From Stentor coeruleus (Eukaryota > Ciliophora > Heterotrichea > Heterotrichida > Stentoridae), in assembly GCA_001970955.1 (NCBI GenBank), contig MPUH01000479.1:1-51313 (forward strand): a DNA stretch of 51,313 nt. The letters are read 5' to 3'. Below the pieces are notes generated by a model that saw only the letters and a list, made by a program, of their open reading frames with translations, did no database searches and had not been told where the DNA came from. Positions 48,331 to 51,313 of the stretch are shown one piece after another; the first letter of the stretch is position 1; every line of letters begins with the position of its first letter. The position numbers and the translations under genes are program-made.

Positions 48331-49827
48331 TTAACTTTCGATATCTGCATAAAGAGATTGGGAAGTTGCTGACTGGATTTTTGCTTTGACTATTTCACCT
48401 ATTGTCAAAACCCCTTGTCCATTTACTCGTTTGTTGTGTGTGGTTTTTCCAGTCCATCCTCCTCTTTTCCCTATTCCATCGACTAGTACTTCATAAATTT
48501 TCCCTATTTCTTCCTGATTGATATTATTTTGAATACTTTTTGTAAGTCTAATAACTTCATTTAATCTGCGTTTTTTCACATCTTCTGGAATATCATCTTT
48601 AAAATTGTTGAACGCATGAGTTTTTGGCCTCATACTATAAGCAAACATAAAAGCTTGTTCATATTTCACCTTTTCTATAACTTTCAAAGTCTCCAAATGA
48701 TCTTCTTCACTTTCACCGCAAAACCCCGAAATGATATCAGTTGAAATCGCCACATTTCTTATATTATCCCTTAAAGATTTCACAAGATTTAAATACGCTT
48801 CTTGTGTATAAAACCTTCTCATAGAATTAAGAACCTTATCACTCCCGCTTTGTAATGGTAAATGAATATGGTTGCATATATTTGTATATGAATTCATAAC
48901 GTCAATAAGCTCTGGGGGGAAATCTTTTGGATGTGGCGAAGTGAATCTTATTCTTGTATCAGGTGCAGCTTGTGCAACAGCTTGAAGTAAATGATGAAAT
49001 CTAGCTCCAGGACCATGTCTAAGTTTATACATTTCTTTAAAACCTTCAGTATTTGCATGTGCTGATTCTATATTTTCAGTTTGATCAAAGTAAGAATTAA
49101 CATTTTGTCCTAGTAAAGTGATTTCTTTTATTCCATTTTCTCCTAGTTGTTTAGCTTCAGAAACTATTGAGCTTAAAGGTCGTGACCTTTCCCTTCCTCT
49201 AGTGAATGGAACCACACAAAAACTACACATGTTATTGCAACCTCTCATAATAGAAATATAAGCTGAAATACCTTTTTGACGTAAAGGGGTTATATCAGCA
49301 TATGTTTCTTCTGTTGAAAGTTGGACGTTGATTGCATTTTCATCACCTTCAAGAAGTACTGCTTGGACTAAAGATGGTAAACTTCTGTAACCATCTGGTC
49401 CTACAACAATATCAGCAAGTTTTGAAGTTATAAGAGAGGATTTAAGTCTTTCAGCCATGCATCCAAGAACACCGATTTTTACACCAAGTTTACTTAGATC
49501 AATAAGTCTTTGTTTTACTTTTGCCTCAGCTTTTTCTCTTATGGAGCAGGTGTTAACAAAAACTATGCTAGCCTATGTAAAAAGTACGAGATCTGGGGAT
49601 GCTACAGATTCCATGCCTGCATTTTTGAGAATACCTGCAACTATTTCAGAATCATTTTCGTTCATTTGGCAGCCATAGGTCTGGATGTAGTATTTTAAAC
49701 CATTTGTGCTTTGAGAGGGAATTGGTTGGTCATTTTGAGGAATGCTTGTCGAGAGAAATGTTCCAAGATCTGGAATGTGGGAGATGCTTGAAAATTTTCT
49801 CAGAATAGACTTCATTATTATTGACAA
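48331..49827 (-). CDS. CDK5RAP1: tRNA methylthiotransferase, CDK5RAP1/MiaB family
   Basis: About 493 residues after removing a 15-nt intron (49587-49573); unspliced it would be two pieces. The N-terminal 40 residues are basic and Ser-rich ([17 protein letters not shown]), fitting a mitochondrial presequence. The UPF0004 domain begins [20 protein letters not shown] and, across the splice, reads [18 protein letters not shown] and [10 protein letters not shown], giving the three Cys of the auxiliary 4Fe-4S cluster. The radical SAM motif is [25 protein letters not shown]-like end follows ([20 protein letters not shown]). The MiaB/CDK5RAP1 family adds the 2-methylthio group to i6A37 in tRNA; the eukaryotic enzyme is mainly mitochondrial. 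CDKAL1 is less likely because of the [10 protein letters not shown] and TCSIREKAE forms. Confidence 0.93.
49573..49587 (-). other. 15-nt intron
   Basis: Minus-strand GTACTTTTTACATAG, 15 nt, GT...AG, with in-frame TAG. Removing it joins SVASPDL to [15 protein letters not shown], a segment conserved in every MiaB-family protein. Confidence 0.95.
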
Positions 49828-51313
49828 ATTTTGTTAAATTATGCTATTTTAATAATATGTTGTTTTTAAATAGAGAATGATTGTAATAAGAGCATAAGAG
49901 TGAGTTGTCTTTGAAAAAAATGTCTTATATTGCATCAAACTAAAACATAGTCTATTGATAAGCTTTTATATAATTATAATATGCATCTGCATTCCTTTTC
50001 CTCAGTACTTTTAATAATATTCCTACTCTCCAAGCTTTTGCTTCTTCTTCGCAATATTCTCTTAGCATTTCATTGTTTCTTTATTACACCTAAATATGAG
50101 TGCAGAGAAATTATTTATACGATATGCTAATTTTTATTTGATTAAGGAGAGCTATTATTTTATCAATTATTATAAAGGAAAGTGCACTAATTATACTTAA
50201 ACATAACTCTATGAATAGTATGCATTTATATTTTGATATATTAGTTGAAAGAAATATTTTTTTCTATGATGAAAGATAAATTCATGATTATGAAAGATAG
50301 TATTATTTAACTCCTCCTAAATTTATTTTGATGTATGAAAAATCTAAATATTCTTATTCTTTGGTAAAATTTTTAAAATATAAATGCACTAGCATTTAGT
50401 ATATGACTGAAATACATCTTGAATGCGATTAGACAGAAAATCTGATTTTATTAATTTCCTGCATCTGTCTATAAGACCAACTTTGAGAAACTTGCTTATT
50501 GACTAAAGCGATTTACAATCATTTATTTTTTGTCAAACATGAATTCCATAGACCATAAATATTCCAGTGTTATTATTCCAGCTTCTATTCCTATCAGAAA
50601 AAGGTCTTAAGGCACGCTGCCTTCTAGTTTTATTTTAGTAGCGTAGAGGTCTCAAAAATAAACTTTAGATCAAGGTGGAAATGATAAAGAGTTTAAGATA
50701 ACTATTATTAAATCTGCAGGTTACTTTTAGTAAGCTAAATTTCTCTGTTGATTTAGTTTTTTATATTTTCTATAATTTACTGAGGGGTTTTATGTGAAAT
50801 TCTATAGGACTCAGTGTTGTGATAAAAATATTAGTTTAATTTTGTCGCTAGTGATACCATATTCATAATATAGTAAATCATATTTAATCCTTTCAAATGA
50901 TATAGCATGCTTATAGTCTAATAGGCTTCTATTCAGTATTAGGGAACTTTTATTATTACCAAAATGTTCTAGTATATAGAGTTGATAGAATCTAAAGTTC
51001 ATAAAAATAATGTGAAATTTATTAAATTTAAAATAATTACTCAGCACATTTCATATACAAAATAAAGAAAATCTAATAAGAATCTATAGTAAATATGTGT
51101 TTTTCTTTTAAAACAGCTGTAATTTAATTTTCAAATCTTTATTATCGTATAATCTATTCTTTATCATCATTATTCTCTAAAAAAATAGCCTAATCAACTT
51201 ATTATATTATTTCTGTGCTTAGCTTCACTATAGTAAAACTGCATAGACTATTCGTTTTTAACAAAGCCTTAAGGCTTAAAAAACTATCCAAGTTAATATA
51301 TCCACTTAGATAA
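49828..51313. other. Gene-poor right end
   Basis: About 1.5 kb without an intact gene. It contains an interrupted frame at 50539-50751 (separate entry) and a minus-strand 78-codon frame at 50811-51047 (Phe/Tyr/Leu-rich, unrecognised, doubtful). No telomere repeat is seen at the right end, so the chromosome continues. Confidence 0.5.
50539..50751 (+). pseudogene. Interrupted ORF, internal stops only TAA/TAG
   Basis: From ATG at 50539 a 71-codon frame reads NSIDHKYSSVIIPASIPIRK, GTLPSSFILVA, TLDQGGNDKEFKITIIKSAG and ends in TGA at 50749-50751. Internal stops are TAA (50608), TAG (50644), TAA (50659), TAG (50728) and TAA (50731). The composition between them is not AT-biased like the flanks, which supports former coding. 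No intron of 15-16 nt removes the stops. Family unknown. Confidence 0.35.

Noticed and set aside
1..51313. CRISPR arrays, integrated virus or transposase genes
   Set aside because: No regularly spaced repeats, no recognisable transposase, integrase or viral structural gene was seen on either strand.

Overview
The window is macronuclear DNA of a ciliate, most probably a heterotrich of the Stentor type. Four things in the sequence point there: (1) the left end is ACACCCTAACACCCT, nearly two units of the heterotrich telomere repeat CCCTAACA; (2) reading frames of obvious conserved proteins are interrupted by introns of exactly 15 or 16 nt with GT...AG ends; (3) intact genes use the standard genetic code, with TAA, TAG and TGA all as terminators; (4) the DNA is AT-rich and gene ends are tightly packed. 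The ion channel with WD40 repeats and the abundant MORN, LRR and ankyrin proteins also fit a large ciliate.

Layout. 1-1408: telomere remnant and gene-poor subtelomere. 1409-12699: WD40-TRP-like channel, F-box/VLRF1 protein (Vms1/ANKZF1-like), degenerate Ulp1-like peptidase (spliced, broken), F-BAR protein (spliced), IQ/DUF4378-like cytoskeletal protein. 13075-21495: a small spliced gene, a calpain homolog without catalytic Cys and His, a tail-anchored coiled-coil protein, a MORN protein, ribosomal protein uL18 (RPL5). 22293-30505: nucleotidyltransferase of the non-canonical poly(A)/TUT type, an LRR protein, a gene relic, a PUB-like small protein, a histone H2B variant. 31656-38751: site-1-protease-like subtilase (spliced), a small basic protein with a start 6 bp away, a 2.7 kb gene desert, a CAMK-like kinase containing an assembly duplication. 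39745-49827: RING-CH E3 ligase, a pseudogene, proteasome Rpn9, a ubiquitin-like small protein, ArfGAP-like protein, LRR-ankyrin protein, an unknown protein, CDK5RAP1-like methylthiotransferase (spliced). 49828-51313: gene-poor tail.

There is no operon logic; these are independently transcribed eukaryotic genes. Several touch on protein quality control (VLRF1 peptidyl-tRNA hydrolase, PUB-like domain, F-box, RING-CH, Rpn9, Ulp1-like), and several on membranes (F-BAR, ArfGAP-like, S1P, channel), but the window gives no evidence that they form one system. Two themes stand out: an unusual number of enzyme homologs lacking key catalytic residues (calpain, Ulp1-like, nucleotidyltransferase, ArfGAP), and gene relics in the deserts whose in-frame stops often lie where Gln or Trp codons would read well. 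All identifications are by eye; no database search was run.
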